A stretch of DNA of 35,509 bases from Cellulomonas sp. IC4_254 (GCF_011603975.1 NZ_JAANNB010000013.1:1-35509); one strand, 5' to 3'; positions 9,236 through 16,780 are shown, counted from the first letter of the stretch. Made by a program: numbers and translations. The notes: generated from the letters alone by a model not told the origin.

Positions 9236-10009
9236 TCAGCGGCGGAACAGCCCGGCCCAGAGGAAGTCCTCGCCGAACGCGTCCCCGCCGGGCCGCATCC
9301 GGCGCAGCTCGACCTCCTCGAGCCAGCCGAACGCCCGGCGCAGGTCGTCCGCCGAGTACGCGAGCCCGCCGCCGAGGCCGCCGTCCCGGTACAGGTCCAC
9401 GTCGTCCGCCCCGGTGCCGCCACGGTCGTCGTGCCCCGCGTCGCCCGAGGCGAAGCACGCGATCCCGAACCGGCCGCCGGGCCGCACCGTGCGCTCCAGC
9501 AGCGCCCGGTACGACACCCGGCGGTGCGGCGGCAGGTGGTGGAAGCAGCCGGAGTCGTACACCAGGTCGTACGGCTCGGCGGGCGGCCGCCACGCGAAGA
9601 TGTCCGTGCGCGCGAACCGCACGTCCACCCCGGCCTCGGCGGCGCGCTCCCGGCCCCAGGCGACCGCCGTCGCGGACAGGTCGAGGGCGTCGACGGTGCA
9701 GCCCTGCTGCGCGAGCCACAGCGCGTTCCGGCCGGGCCCGCAGCCGAGCTCCAGCACCCGGGTGCCGGGCCCCAGCGGGAGCCGCCCGTCGGCGGCCCAC
9801 CCGGCCAGGCTCTCGTCCGGCGCCCAGCGGAAGAACGGCACGGGGCGGTCGCGGTCGGCGTAGAACCGGTCCCAGAAGTCCGCGCCGCCGCGGTCGGTCC
9901 AGCGGTCGGCCCGCTCGGCGAACAGCAGGTCCATCAGCGCCAGGACGTCGTCCACGGTGTGCACGGAGCGGCCCGCGCCGACGGCGGGCTGGTCGGGGGT
10001 TCGGGACAC
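9236..10009 (-). CDS. Class I SAM-dependent methyltransferase
   Basis: The 257-residue product has the Rossmann-type SAM-binding core: motif I VLELGCGPGRNALWLA near residues 85-100, an acidic strand end DALDLS about 20 residues later, FARTDIF, and motif IV-like YDLVYDSGCFHHLPPH. A class I methyltransferase domain fits well, with no sign of the acceptor. An N-terminal part with FWDRFYADRDRPVPFFRWAPDES resembles the small-molecule/thiol methyltransferase-like group. The GTG start at 10009 is preceded by AAGGTGCAGG and by a TAGCCT -10-like element (complement of 10046-10051). It stands alone between mrpG (convergent) and the DUF4235 gene. The substrate cannot be named. Confidence 0.85.
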   Translation of the reverse strand: MSRTPDQPAVGAGRSVHTVDDVLALMDLLFAERADRWTDRGGADFWDRFYADRDRPVPFFRWAPDESLAGWAADGRLPLGPGTRVLELGCGPGRNALWLAQQGCTVDALDLSATAVAWGRERAAEAGVDVRFARTDIFAWRPPAEPYDLVYDSGCFHHLPPHRRVSYRALLERTVRPGGRFGIACFASGDAGHDDRGGTGADDVDLYRDGGLGGGLAYSADDLRRAFGWLEEVELRRMRPGGDAFGEDFLWAGLFRR

Positions 10010-10102
10010 GGCTGACCTGCACCTTCGTCGGCGACTCGGGTGCTCAGGCTAGGACGGGCCGGGTTCCGGCGGGCGGGACCTCGGCCCGTCGACGGCCGGC
10101 CG

Positions 10103-10387
10103 TCAGGCCTTCGGCAGCCGCCGGTTCTTGTCGACCCGCTCGACGAACTTCTTGGTGCCGCGGGTCGCGAACACGCGGGCCACCGTCACGGCGGCGGCGG
10201 TGACCGCGGCGGCCGCGACGACCTCGGCGATGCGGGGGTCGTCGTCGTCCTCCGGCTTCGGGGGCTTGTGCCCGGACGCCGCCTTCCACGCCGCGTCCAC
10301 CGCCTTGCCGGCGATCCAGGCGACGGCGCCGGCGACCACCAGGCCGGTGATCTTCGCGAGGGTGGACTGGGTCTCTTCGTCGGCCAC
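10103..10387 (-). CDS. DUF4235 family small membrane protein
   Basis: This 94-residue protein has two hydrophobic helices, at residues ~11-30 (AKITGLVVAGAVAWIAGKAV) and ~54-70 (AEVVAAAAVTAAAVTVARV), separated by a charged loop (GHKPPKPEDDDD) and followed by a basic tail. This matches the DUF4235 pattern of actinobacterial membrane proteins of unknown function. The GTG start has a textbook AGGAGG site 5-6 bases upstream, and a TAGCGT -10-like element lies at the complement of 10424-10429. It is transcribed divergently from the thiamine operon. No function is known for the family. Confidence 0.85.
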   Translation of the reverse strand: MADEETQSTLAKITGLVVAGAVAWIAGKAVDAAWKAASGHKPPKPEDDDDPRIAEVVAAAAVTAAAVTVARVFATRGTKKFVERVDKNRRLPKA

Positions 10388-10506
10388 GGGACCTCCTGCG
10401 TCGGGACGGCTCTGCTCCGCCCCACGCTAGCGCCGCCCGTGCGGGGCCGCAGGTCAGGCCGCGGGCGGCCGGGGGCGCTGCCGTGCGGTGTAGGGTCGGC
10501 CCCGAA

Positions 10507-10621
10507 CGACAGGGGAGCGTCCCGGACCGTGCGTGACACCGCGGCCCGACCGACGCTGAGAGTGCGGACGGAATCCGCAGACCCTCGCACCTGATCCGGT
10601 TAGCACCGGCGTAGGGAGTCG
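10507..10621 (+). promoter_or_regulatory. TPP riboswitch (THI element)
   Basis: The conserved THI-box is easy to follow: GGGGAGC at ~10512-10518, CTGAGA at 10556-10561, ACCC at 10581-10584, CCTGATCCGG from 10590 and TAGCACCGGCGTAGGGA to ~10617. CGAC at 10507-10510 and GTCG at 10618-10621 can close stem P1. It binds thiamine pyrophosphate in the nascent mRNA and lowers expression of the genes behind it. It lies 85 bp upstream of thiB, so the transporter is repressed when TPP is plentiful. A TAGGGT -10-like element at 10491-10496 may be its promoter. Confidence 0.96.
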
Positions 10622-10678
10622 GGATCTCAGTCGCCCCGCGCCGTCGTGCCCTGCGGGCGCGGTGGTGCGGTGCGGCCC

Positions 10679-10699
10679 CCTCGGTGCACATCGAGGAGG
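10679..10699 (+). promoter_or_regulatory. Possible Shine-Dalgarno-sequestering hairpin of the thi leader
   Basis: CCTCG at 10679-10683 can pair with CGAGG at 10692-10696, which runs into the ribosome-binding site GGAGG (10695-10699) of thiB. The loop is about 8 bases. Because no terminator with a T-run lies between the riboswitch and thiB, this suggests control at translation initiation, as is common for TPP riboswitches in GC-rich bacteria. The stem is short, so this is inference. Confidence 0.45.
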
Positions 10700-10706
10700 A
10701 ACCACC

Positions 10707-11813
10707 ATGGCGCGCACGCGCGCACGCCGCCGGGCACCCCGGCGGACCACCGGGGCCGTCGCCCTCGCGGGTGTCCTGGCCCTGACGGCCTGCTCCGTGA
10801 CGGGGTCGGGCTCCGGCTCGGACGCCGCGTCCGGCTCCGCCACGGACGGGTCCGGCGGGACCGTCACGCTGGTCACGCACGACTCGTTCCACGTGAGCGA
10901 CGGTCTGCTGGAGCAGTTCGAGGCCGACACCGGCCTGACCGTGAAGCAGGTCGCGCCCGGCGACGGCGGCGCGCTGGTCAACCAGCTGATCCTCACCAAG
11001 GACGCCCCGCTCGGCGACGTCGTCTTCGGCATCGACAACACCTTCGCGTCGCGGGCGATCGACGAGGGCGTGCTGGAGCCGTACGAGTCGCAGGCACCCG
11101 CGGCGGCCGACGCCGAGCAGTACGCGCCCGACGCGTCGCACTCGCTCACGGCCGTGGACCTGGGCGACGTCTGCCTGAACGTCGACCACGCCTGGTTCGC
11201 CGAGCAGGGCCTCGCGGAGCCGACGACGCTGCAGGACCTCACCGACCCGCGGTACCAGGACCTGACGGTCGTGACGAACGCGGCGACCAGCAGCCCGGGC
11301 CTGGCGTTCCTGCTGGCGACCGTCGGGGCGTTCGGCGAGGACGGCTGGCAGCAGTACTGGACCGACCTGAAGGCCAACGGGCTCAAGGTCGCGGAGGGCT
11401 GGTCGGACGCCTACTACACCGACTTCTCCGGCGGCGGCGGGGGCGGCCCGCGGCCGATCGCCCTGTCCTACGCGTCGAGCCCGCCCGCGACCGTGCCCGA
11501 GGGCGGTGGCGAGCCGACCACCGGCGCGCTGCTGGACACCTGCTTCCGCCAGGTCGAGTACGCCGGCGTCCTGGCCGGCGCGCAGAACCCCGAGGGCGCG
11601 CAGCAGCTGGTCGACTGGCTGCTGTCCGACGCGGTGCAGGCCGACATCCCGGGCTCGATGTACATGTACCCGGTGAGCACGGCCGTCGACCTGCCCGAGG
11701 ACTGGGCGCAGTGGGCCCCGCTGTCGGACGCGCCGTACGAGGTGCCGCTCGACGACATCGCGGACAACCGCGACGCCTGGGTCCGCGAGTGGACCGACCT
11801 GGTCGTCGGCTGA
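10707..11813 (+). CDS. thiB: Thiamine ABC transporter substrate-binding lipoprotein
   Basis: This 368-residue protein begins with a twin-basic N-region, a hydrophobic core and the lipobox LTAC with Cys29, so it is a lipoprotein anchored outside the membrane. The mature part follows the ThiB/iron-binding-like fold: VTLVTHDSFHVSDGLLEQFE at the start, DVVFGIDNTFASRA, and GGPRPIALSYASSPPA, the last two being characteristic of thiamine-binding proteins. It captures thiamine or its phosphates for import. The ATG at 10707 is preceded by GAGGAGGA at ideal distance. It stands directly behind the TPP riboswitch and is followed after 15 bp by the permease gene, which confirms the substrate by context. 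Confidence 0.94.
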   Translation: MARTRARRRAPRRTTGAVALAGVLALTACSVTGSGSGSDAASGSATDGSGGTVTLVTHDSFHVSDGLLEQFEADTGLTVKQVAPGDGGALVNQLILTKDAPLGDVVFGIDNTFASRAIDEGVLEPYESQAPAAADAEQYAPDASHSLTAVDLGDVCLNVDHAWFAEQGLAEPTTLQDLTDPRYQDLTVVTNAATSSPGLAFLLATVGAFGEDGWQQYWTDLKANGLKVAEGWSDAYYTDFSGGGGGGPRPIALSYASSPPATVPEGGGEPTTGALLDTCFRQVEYAGVLAGAQNPEGAQQLVDWLLSDAVQADIPGSMYMYPVSTAVDLPEDWAQWAPLSDAPYEVPLDDIADNRDAWVREWTDLVVG

Positions 11814-11828
11814 GGCGCGGCTGACGAC

Positions 11829-13604
11829 ATGAGCACGGCGACGCGGACGCCCCCGACCGGCACCGGCCGGCCGGGGGTGCCCGCGCGCCCGGGCGCGCCG
11901 GGTCCGGCCGCACCCGGTCGCCCCCCGCTGCGGGCGCCGGCGCGCGGCTGGGCCCTCGGCCGCGCCGGTGCCTGGGCGCTCGCGGCCGCCGTGCCGCTGC
12001 TGTTCCTCGGCACGTTCTTCGCCTGGCCGGTGCTGGCGCTGGTCGGGCGCGGCTTCCTGCCGGACGGCGCGCTGGACCTGTCGGGGTTCGCGGACGTGTT
12101 CTCCCGGCCCCGGACCTGGCGGATCGTCGGGCTGACGCTCGCGCAGGGCGCGATCGGCACCGTGCTGTCCGTGCTGCTCGGCGTGCCGGGCGCGTACGTG
12201 CTCTACCGGTGCCGGTTCCGCGGGGTCGGCGCGCTGCGGGCGTTCGTGACGGTGCCGTTCGTGCTGCCGACCGTGGTGGTCGGCGTCGCGTTCCGGGCGC
12301 TGCTCCGCGACAACGGCCCGCTGGGCTTCCTGCACCTCGACGGCACGTTCACCGCCATCGTCGCCGCGCTGGTGTTCTTCAACTACGCCGTGGTCGTGCG
12401 GACGGTCGGGAGCCTGTGGCAGCGGCTCGACCCGCGCCCCGAGCAGGCGGCCCGGTCGCTCGGCGCCTCCCCGGCCCGGGCGTTCTGGACCGTCACGCTG
12501 CCGGCGCTGACGCCCGCGATCGTCTCGGCGGCGTCGCTGGTGTTCCTGTTCTGCGCGACCGCCTTCGGGACGGTCCTCGTCCTGGGCGGGATGCGGTACG
12601 GCACGGTCGAGACCGAGATCTGGATCCAGACCACCCAGTTCCTCGACCTGCGCGCCGCCGCGGTGCTGTCCGTGGTGCAGGTGGTCGTCGTGGTCGCCGC
12701 GCTGGCGGTCGCCGGGCGGGCGCGGGCGCGGCGGGAGCGGGCGCTGTCGCTCGTGGCCCCGGGAGCGTCCGGGGCGCGGCCGGCGCGGCCGCACGGGCTG
12801 CCCGCGGTGGTGACGGGGGTGGTGCTGGTGCTGCTGGCGCTGCCGCTGGGCGCGCTGCTGCTCGGCTCGCTGCGCACCGGCGACGGCTGGGGGCTCGACC
12901 ACTACCGGGCGCTCGGCACCACCGGCGGCCGGAACGCCCTCACCGTCACCGTCTGGGAGGCGCTGGGCAACTCGCTGCGGATCGCCGTGGACGCGACCCT
13001 GCTCGCGCTGCTGGTCGGCTGCCTGGTCGCGCTCGTGGTGTCCCGGCGGCCCCGGGCCGGCGCGGCGCGGCGTGCGGTCGGCGTGCTCGACGGCGCATTC
13101 ATGCTGCCGCTCGGGGTCTCGGCCGTGACCGTCGGGTTCGGCGCGCTGCTGACGCTCGGCCACCCGTTCGGCATCCAGACCGACCTGCGGAGCAGCGGGA
13201 TCCTGGTGCCCGTCGTGCAGGCCGTCGTCGCCGTGCCCCTCGTCGTGCGGACCGTGCTGCCGGTGCTCCGGGCGATCGACCCGCGGCTGCGCGAGGCCGC
13301 CGGGACCCTCGGCGCGGGATCCGGGCGGGTGCTGCTCGGGGTGGACGGCGCGCTCGCGGCCCGGTCGATCGGGCTCGCGGTCGGGTTCGCGTTCGCGGTG
13401 TCGCTGGGCGAGTTCGGCGCCACGTCGTTCCTCGCCCGGCCGGACCTGCCGACGCTGCCGGTGGTGATCTTCCGGCTCATCGGGCAGCCGGGCGCGGACA
13501 ACTACGGGATGGCCCTCGCGGCGAGCGTCGTGCTCGCCGCGCTGACGGCCGGGGTGATGGCGCTCGCGGAGCGGTTCCGCGGGCCGGCGGGAGGAGAGCT
13601 GTGA
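11829..13604 (+). CDS. thiP: Thiamine ABC transporter permease (two fused permease domains)
   Basis: The 591-residue protein carries two binding-protein-dependent permease domains in tandem, each with a set of membrane helices and an EAA-type loop: first EQAARSLGASPARAFWTVTLPAL (about residues 205-227), second REAAGTLGAGSGRVLLGVDG (about 490-510). These loops contact the ATPase. Fused duplicates are normal for ThiP and related iron permeases. An N-terminal Pro/Gly/Arg-rich stretch of ~35 residues precedes the first helix. The ATG start lies 15 bp after thiB; the stop overlaps the thiQ start by 4 bp (GTGA). Substrate assignment rests on the riboswitch and ThiB. Confidence 0.93.
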   Translation: MSTATRTPPTGTGRPGVPARPGAPGPAAPGRPPLRAPARGWALGRAGAWALAAAVPLLFLGTFFAWPVLALVGRGFLPDGALDLSGFADVFSRPRTWRIVGLTLAQGAIGTVLSVLLGVPGAYVLYRCRFRGVGALRAFVTVPFVLPTVVVGVAFRALLRDNGPLGFLHLDGTFTAIVAALVFFNYAVVVRTVGSLWQRLDPRPEQAARSLGASPARAFWTVTLPALTPAIVSAASLVFLFCATAFGTVLVLGGMRYGTVETEIWIQTTQFLDLRAAAVLSVVQVVVVVAALAVAGRARARRERALSLVAPGASGARPARPHGLPAVVTGVVLVLLALPLGALLLGSLRTGDGWGLDHYRALGTTGGRNALTVTVWEALGNSLRIAVDATLLALLVGCLVALVVSRRPRAGAARRAVGVLDGAFMLPLGVSAVTVGFGALLTLGHPFGIQTDLRSSGILVPVVQAVVAVPLVVRTVLPVLRAIDPRLREAAGTLGAGSGRVLLGVDGALAARSIGLAVGFAFAVSLGEFGATSFLARPDLPTLPVVIFRLIGQPGADNYGMALAASVVLAALTAGVMALAERFRGPAGGEL

Positions 13605-14656
13605 CGGGGTCGGGAGCCGGGACCGGGCTGGCGGTGCGCGACCTGGTCGTGCGCTACCCGGGCGCGGGCCGGGGCGCCCCGGCGGTGACGGCCGTCGACG
13701 GCGTCACGCTGGACGTCCCGGTCGGCGAGGTGCTCGCGCTGCTGGGCCCGTCGGGCTGCGGCAAGTCGTCGCTGCTGCGCGCCGTCGCCGGGCTGGAGCC
13801 GCCGGCGTCCGGCGCGGTGACCTGGGACGGCGTCGACCTGGCGGCGGTGCCGGTGCACCGACGCGGGTTCGGGCTGGTGTTCCAGGACGGGCAGCTGTTC
13901 CCGCACCGGGACGTGGCGGGCAACGTGGCCTACGGGCTCCGCGGGCTGCCGCGGAACGCCCGCGCCGCGCGGGTCGCGGAGCTGCTGGACCTGGTCGGCC
14001 TGCCCGGCTACGACCGCCGGCCCGTCACGACCCTGTCCGGCGGCGAGCGGCAGCGGGTGGCCCTCGCCCGGTCGCTCGCGCCCCGGCCCCGGCTGCTGCT
14101 GCTCGACGAGCCGCTGTCCGCCCTCGACCGGTCGCTGCGCGAGCGGCTGGCCGACGACCTGCGACGGGCGCTCGTCGCCACCGGCACGACGGCGCTGTTC
14201 GTGACGCACGACCAGGACGAGGCGGCGACCGTCGCGGACCGGGTCGCCGTGCTGTCGGCGGGGCGGCTGCTGCAGGTCGACGCGCCGGAGGCGCTGTGGC
14301 GGCGGCCGGCGACCCGCGAGGTCGCGGAGTTCCTGGGGTACCGGACGTTCCTCGTCGCCGGGCCCGGGCCGGCCGCGGCCGCCGATGCAGAGACCGGGAC
14401 GCTCGCGGTCGCCGCCGGCGGCTGGCGGGTGCTCGGGCCCGCCGACCCCGAGCCCGCCCCGGCGGCCCCGGTGCGCGCGGCCGTCGTCGCGGAGCGCCGG
14501 ACCCGGCGCGGCCGGGCCGAGGTGGTCGCGGTGCTGGAGGCCGAGGACGCGCGGGTCACGGCGGCCCTGCCCGCGGCCGGCGCCGGGGCGCCGGAGCCCG
14601 GGGACCGGGTGCGGCTCGTGGCCGAGGAGGGCGCGGTGGCCGTCGTCGGCGGCTGA
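13601..14656 (+). CDS. thiQ: Thiamine ABC transporter ATP-binding protein
   Basis: This 351-residue ATPase powers the ThiBP importer. Motifs in order: Walker A GPSGCGKSS (49-57), Q-loop Gln95 in VFQDGQLF, signature LSGGE (145-149), Walker B LLLLDEP with Asp169/Glu170, D-loop SALD, and switch His203 in FVTHD. About 110 residues follow the ATPase core and end in a TOBE-like beta-rich region (VRAAVVAERRTRRGRAEVVAVLE), longer than the short enterobacterial ThiQ and more like the iron/putrescine-type ATPases. The GTG start overlaps the thiP stop (GTGA) and has GGAGGAGAG upstream. It ends 18 bp before the stop of a convergent acetyltransferase gene. Confidence 0.92.
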   Translation: MTGSGAGTGLAVRDLVVRYPGAGRGAPAVTAVDGVTLDVPVGEVLALLGPSGCGKSSLLRAVAGLEPPASGAVTWDGVDLAAVPVHRRGFGLVFQDGQLFPHRDVAGNVAYGLRGLPRNARAARVAELLDLVGLPGYDRRPVTTLSGGERQRVALARSLAPRPRLLLLDEPLSALDRSLRERLADDLRRALVATGTTALFVTHDQDEAATVADRVAVLSAGRLLQVDAPEALWRRPATREVAEFLGYRTFLVAGPGPAAAADAETGTLAVAAGGWRVLGPADPEPAPAAPVRAAVVAERRTRRGRAEVVAVLEAEDARVTAALPAAGAGAPEPGDRVRLVAEEGAVAVVGG

Positions 14657-14681
14657 GCCCTCGGCGGCGGGTCGTCAGCCG
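14650..14681. terminator. Inverted repeat covering the two convergent stop codons
   Basis: CGGCTGA (14650-14656) and TCAGCCG (14675-14681) are exact reverse complements and include the stop codons of thiQ and of the convergent acetyltransferase. The 18-base loop is GC-rich and there is no T-tract. It may act as a weak bidirectional terminator; part of the symmetry may be due to the two stop codons themselves. Confidence 0.35.
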
Positions 14682-15802
14682 ATCCGGAGCTGCCACTCCC
14701 CGGAGCCGCCCGCGGGCCGGAAGCCGAGCGCGACGTTGATGGCCAGCATGTGCGCGTTCTCCTCGGCGTTCCAGGTGCCGACCCGGCGCGCGCCCGGCTG
14801 CACCTCGGCCAGCCGGGCCAGGTTCGCCGTCTTGACCAGCATCCCGAGCCGGTGCCCGCGGTGCTCCCGGAGCACCAGGGTGTCGTCCTGGAACACGTAC
14901 TCGTCCGTGTCCGGCCGGCTGAGCAGCGCGGTGTACGCGGCGAGCACCCCGGTCGGCTCGTGCAGGGCCGCCGCGACCCGGTAGGTCATCCCGCGCTCGA
15001 CGAACGACCGCTCGGCGTCCCGCACCCGCGCGCCGTCCCACACGTCCTCGCGCAGGTCGAGCCCGCCCGCCGGGGCGTCCGTGCTCATCCGCGTCTGCAG
15101 CACGGCGAACCGGTCGAGCAGGTCGTCCGGGCACCGGCCCTCCCACAGCACGACCCGGTAGTCCGGGCCGGCCGCCTCCGCCGCGGCCCGGGCGTGCGCG
15201 GCGAGGCGGTCGGCGGGCAGCGGGACGTCCAGGACCGACCGCCGGGTGACCTGCTCCAGGTCCCAGCCCCGGCGCGCCAGGAACCGCACGCCGGGGTGCG
15301 CGGCGGGGACCCTGCCGGTGCCGGTGCTCGGCACCAGGGCGACGGTGGCCGCGTCGGGCTCGGTCGCCTGGTCGGTCGACGTCGTGAGCATGCTGCGCCC
15401 GCGCGCCCGGGCCGTCGCCACCGCGCGCTCGTGCAGCGCCGAGCCGATCCCGCGTCCCCGGTGCTCCGGCCGGACGTCGAGCTGCATCAGCCCGGTGTGG
15501 GTGTTGTCCTGCCGCGGCAGGTTGAGCGCGACGTAGCCCAGCACCCGGCCGGGGTCCGCCGGTCCGTCGTCGACGGGGCCGTCGAGCGCGAGGAACCGGA
15601 GCTTCTCCTCGTACTCCTGGTGTCGCAGCCCCGCGAGCACCTCGCCCGGCGTGCGCGCGTGGTCGAGGTCGCCCCACGCGTCGAGCACGGCGGCGTTCGC
15701 GGTCTCGACCAGGCCGTGCAGCAGCCAGGCGTCGGGCGCGTCGAGCGCGGCGGGCACCGGGAGCGGGACCAGGTGCGGCCGGGTGGCTGCGGAGGTGGTC
15801 AT
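14675..15802 (-). CDS. Two-domain GNAT N-acetyltransferase
   Basis: The 375-residue protein has two GNAT folds in tandem. The first contains the acetyl-CoA loop VRPEHRGRGIGSALHERAV (about residues 108-126). The second has LVLREHRGHRLGMLVKTAN near residues 310-328 and a typical C-terminal WNAEENAHMLAINVALGFRPAG. The layout resembles mycothiol synthase-like and other actinobacterial double-GNAT proteins, but nothing identifies the acceptor. The start at 15802 fits a GACCAT-N7-ATG leaderless pattern; an ATG at 15811 in the same frame is the alternative. It lies alone, convergent with thiQ and divergent from the YgjV-like gene. Confidence 0.85.
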   Translation of the reverse strand: MTTSAATRPHLVPLPVPAALDAPDAWLLHGLVETANAAVLDAWGDLDHARTPGEVLAGLRHQEYEEKLRFLALDGPVDDGPADPGRVLGYVALNLPRQDNTHTGLMQLDVRPEHRGRGIGSALHERAVATARARGRSMLTTSTDQATEPDAATVALVPSTGTGRVPAAHPGVRFLARRGWDLEQVTRRSVLDVPLPADRLAAHARAAAEAAGPDYRVVLWEGRCPDDLLDRFAVLQTRMSTDAPAGGLDLREDVWDGARVRDAERSFVERGMTYRVAAALHEPTGVLAAYTALLSRPDTDEYVFQDDTLVLREHRGHRLGMLVKTANLARLAEVQPGARRVGTWNAEENAHMLAINVALGFRPAGGSGEWQLRIG

Positions 15803-15864
15803 GCGGCCCATGGTCGTCCCGCCCGGGGTGGCGGGCCACGGATTTCCGGGCGGGCGCCGGTTTC

Positions 15865-15883
15865 CGGAGTGCCGCTACCGGAA
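15865..15883 (+). repeat. Copy 1 of a 19-bp intergenic motif (CGGAGTGcCGCTACCGGAA)
   Basis: This 19-mer occurs again with one change at 18157-18175. Copy 1 lies 46 bp upstream of the YgjV-like gene; copy 2 lies 31 bp upstream of the tetR gene. Here it is also part of a small hairpin, GGTT(T)CCGG against CCGGAACC. A shared regulator or a dispersed repeat would each explain it. Confidence 0.6.
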
Positions 15884-15915
15884 CCGGGTCCCGGGCCGGG
15901 GTGACCGCCGACCGG

Positions 15916-15921
15916 TACGGT
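15916..15921 (+). promoter_or_regulatory. -10 element of a leaderless transcript (TACGGT)
   Basis: TACGGT is followed by exactly 7 bases and then the ATG at 15929, so transcription would begin at or within a base or two of the start codon. The same hexamer and spacing occur before the genes at 18206 and, on the minus strand, 33669. No ribosome-binding site is visible, in agreement with a leaderless mRNA. Confidence 0.65.
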
Positions 15922-15928
15922 TCGCGCC

Positions 15929-16606
15929 ATGCCAGTCCTGGAGATCATCGGGTGGGTCGGGTCCGTCCTCGTCGTCGTGTCGCTGATGCAGGCCCGTGTC
16001 CTGCGGTTCCGGTGGCTGAACTTCGCCGGCTCCGTCATCGCCACCGCGTACAACACCGTCGTCGGCATCTGGCCGTTCGCCGCCATGAACGGCGTGATCG
16101 CCGTCATCGACGGGTACTGGCTGTGGCGGCTGACCCGGGAGCGGCACGACGCCGACGTGTACGAGGTCGTGCAGGTCGGTGCGGGCGACCACTACCTGCG
16201 GCACGTGCTCGGTGTGCACGCGGACGACATCGCGCGGTTCTACCCGTCGTTCGGCCTTCCGGGTGACGCGGCGGGTGACGCGCCGGGTGACGTGCCGCCC
16301 GGCGCGGCGGTCCCCGGGCGCTGGGCCTACCTGGTGCTGCGCGGGGACGAGACGGTCGGCGTCGTCGTGGTCCGGGACGCCGGCGGCGGGGTCGGCGAGG
16401 TGGAGCTCGACTGGGTCACGCCGCGGTTCCGCGACTTCGCGCCCGGTGAGTTCGTCTACCGGCGCTCGGGCGCGTTCGCGGGGACCGGGCTGCGGTCGCT
16501 CGTCGTCGCCGAGGACGCGCGGGACACCGGGCCGTACCTCGAGCGCGTCGGGTTCGCGCGGGTCGACGGCCGGTGGCGCCGCGAGGTCGAGGCCGCCGCG
16601 GCCTGA
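15929..16606 (+). CDS. YgjV-like membrane protein with GNAT-like C-terminal half
   Basis: The 225-residue protein begins with three hydrophobic segments (residues ~4-21, 30-48 and 52-68: IIGWVGSVLVVVSLMQ, LNFAGSVIATAYNTVVGIWPF, MNGVIAVIDGYWLW), matching the YgjV family of inner-membrane proteins of unknown function. The soluble second half contains VGEVELDWVTPRFRDF and ends with PYLERVGFARVDGRW, which looks like the end of a GNAT-type domain, although the acetyl-CoA loop is not obvious. A 12-bp triplicated repeat encodes a GDAA-GDAP-GDVP linker between the halves. It appears leaderless. A long hairpin follows it. I cannot assign a function. Confidence 0.75.
   Translation: MPVLEIIGWVGSVLVVVSLMQARVLRFRWLNFAGSVIATAYNTVVGIWPFAAMNGVIAVIDGYWLWRLTRERHDADVYEVVQVGAGDHYLRHVLGVHADDIARFYPSFGLPGDAAGDAPGDVPPGAAVPGRWAYLVLRGDETVGVVVVRDAGGGVGEVELDWVTPRFRDFAPGEFVYRRSGAFAGTGLRSLVVAEDARDTGPYLERVGFARVDGRWRREVEAAAA
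16260..16295 (+). repeat. Three tandem 12-bp repeats inside the YgjV-like gene
   Basis: CGGGTGACGCGG, CGGGTGACGCGC and CGGGTGACGTGC follow each other without gaps and keep the reading frame, coding for a Gly-Asp-rich linker. Such in-frame repeats are prone to gain or loss of units among strains. Confidence 0.85.
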
Positions 16607-16631
16607 CGCGGCGAGGCGGGCCCGGCTGGTC

Positions 16632-16691
16632 CCCACCCGATCGTCGTGCGGCCACCTGATCGACCGGGCGGCGGCGCGACGATCCGGTGGG
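16632..16691. terminator. Imperfect 15-bp inverted repeat after the YgjV-like gene
   Basis: CCCACCCGATCGTCG (16632-16646) matches the reverse complement of CGACGATCCGGTGGG (16677-16691) in 14 of 15 positions, with a 30-base loop. It starts 26 bp after the stop and no T-tract follows. It may terminate the YgjV-like transcript before the mntH promoter. Confidence 0.5.
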
Positions 16692-16720
16692 AATTAGGCC
16701 CGCCGCGCTGCGCGACCCGA

Positions 16721-16736
16721 GTTCGGCGATCCGAAC
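16721..16736. promoter_or_regulatory. Operator dyad 1 upstream of mntH
   Basis: GTTCGG-CGAT-CCGAAC is a perfect dyad (6-bp arms, 4-base spacer). It covers the expected -35 region of the mntH promoter. A second dyad with the same arms lies 33 bp downstream, centre to centre, close to three helical turns. Binding by a metal-responsive repressor is inference from the transporter downstream. Confidence 0.8.
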
Positions 16737-16745
16737 GCGCGTGCC

Positions 16746-16751
16746 TAGACT
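16746..16751 (+). promoter_or_regulatory. Probable mntH -10 element (TAGACT)
   Basis: TAGACT lies between the two operator dyads, 29 bp before the GTG start. TTCGGC at 16722-16727, 18 bases upstream, is the only -35 candidate and lies within dyad 1. Repressor bound to the two dyads would therefore cover the whole promoter. Confidence 0.6.
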
Positions 16752-16752
16752 G

Positions 16753-16770
16753 AGTTCGGACGACCGAACT
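16753..16770. promoter_or_regulatory. Operator dyad 2 upstream of mntH
   Basis: AGTTCGG-ACGA-CCGAACT is a perfect dyad (7-bp arms, 4-base spacer), 2 bp downstream of the -10 element and 10 bp before the start codon, just ahead of the ribosome-binding site GGAGGTG. It shares TTCGG-N4-CCGAA with dyad 1. Confidence 0.8.
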
Positions 16771-16780
16771 TGGAGGTGCG

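Larger units (their letters stand above)
10388..10706. other. 319-bp divergent intergenic region: DUF4235 promoter, thi promoter and leader
   Basis: The region contains no gene. From left to right it holds the DUF4235 ribosome-binding site and -10-like element (minus), a GC-rich spacer (10430-10490), the presumed thi promoter, the TPP riboswitch and the expression platform up to thiB. An open frame that would start thiB at a GTG at 10662 is unlikely, because the strong ribosome-binding site sits directly before the ATG at 10707. Confidence 0.7.

Noticed and set aside
10662-10706. Upstream GTG start for thiB
   Set aside because: It would place the strong ribosome-binding site and the platform stem within the coding region and put extra residues before a standard lipoprotein signal. 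The ATG at 10707 is preferred.
10044-13163. 1039-codon minus-strand frame across the thiamine operon
   Set aside because: It runs through the TPP riboswitch and opposite thiB and thiP, with composition typical of a shadow frame.
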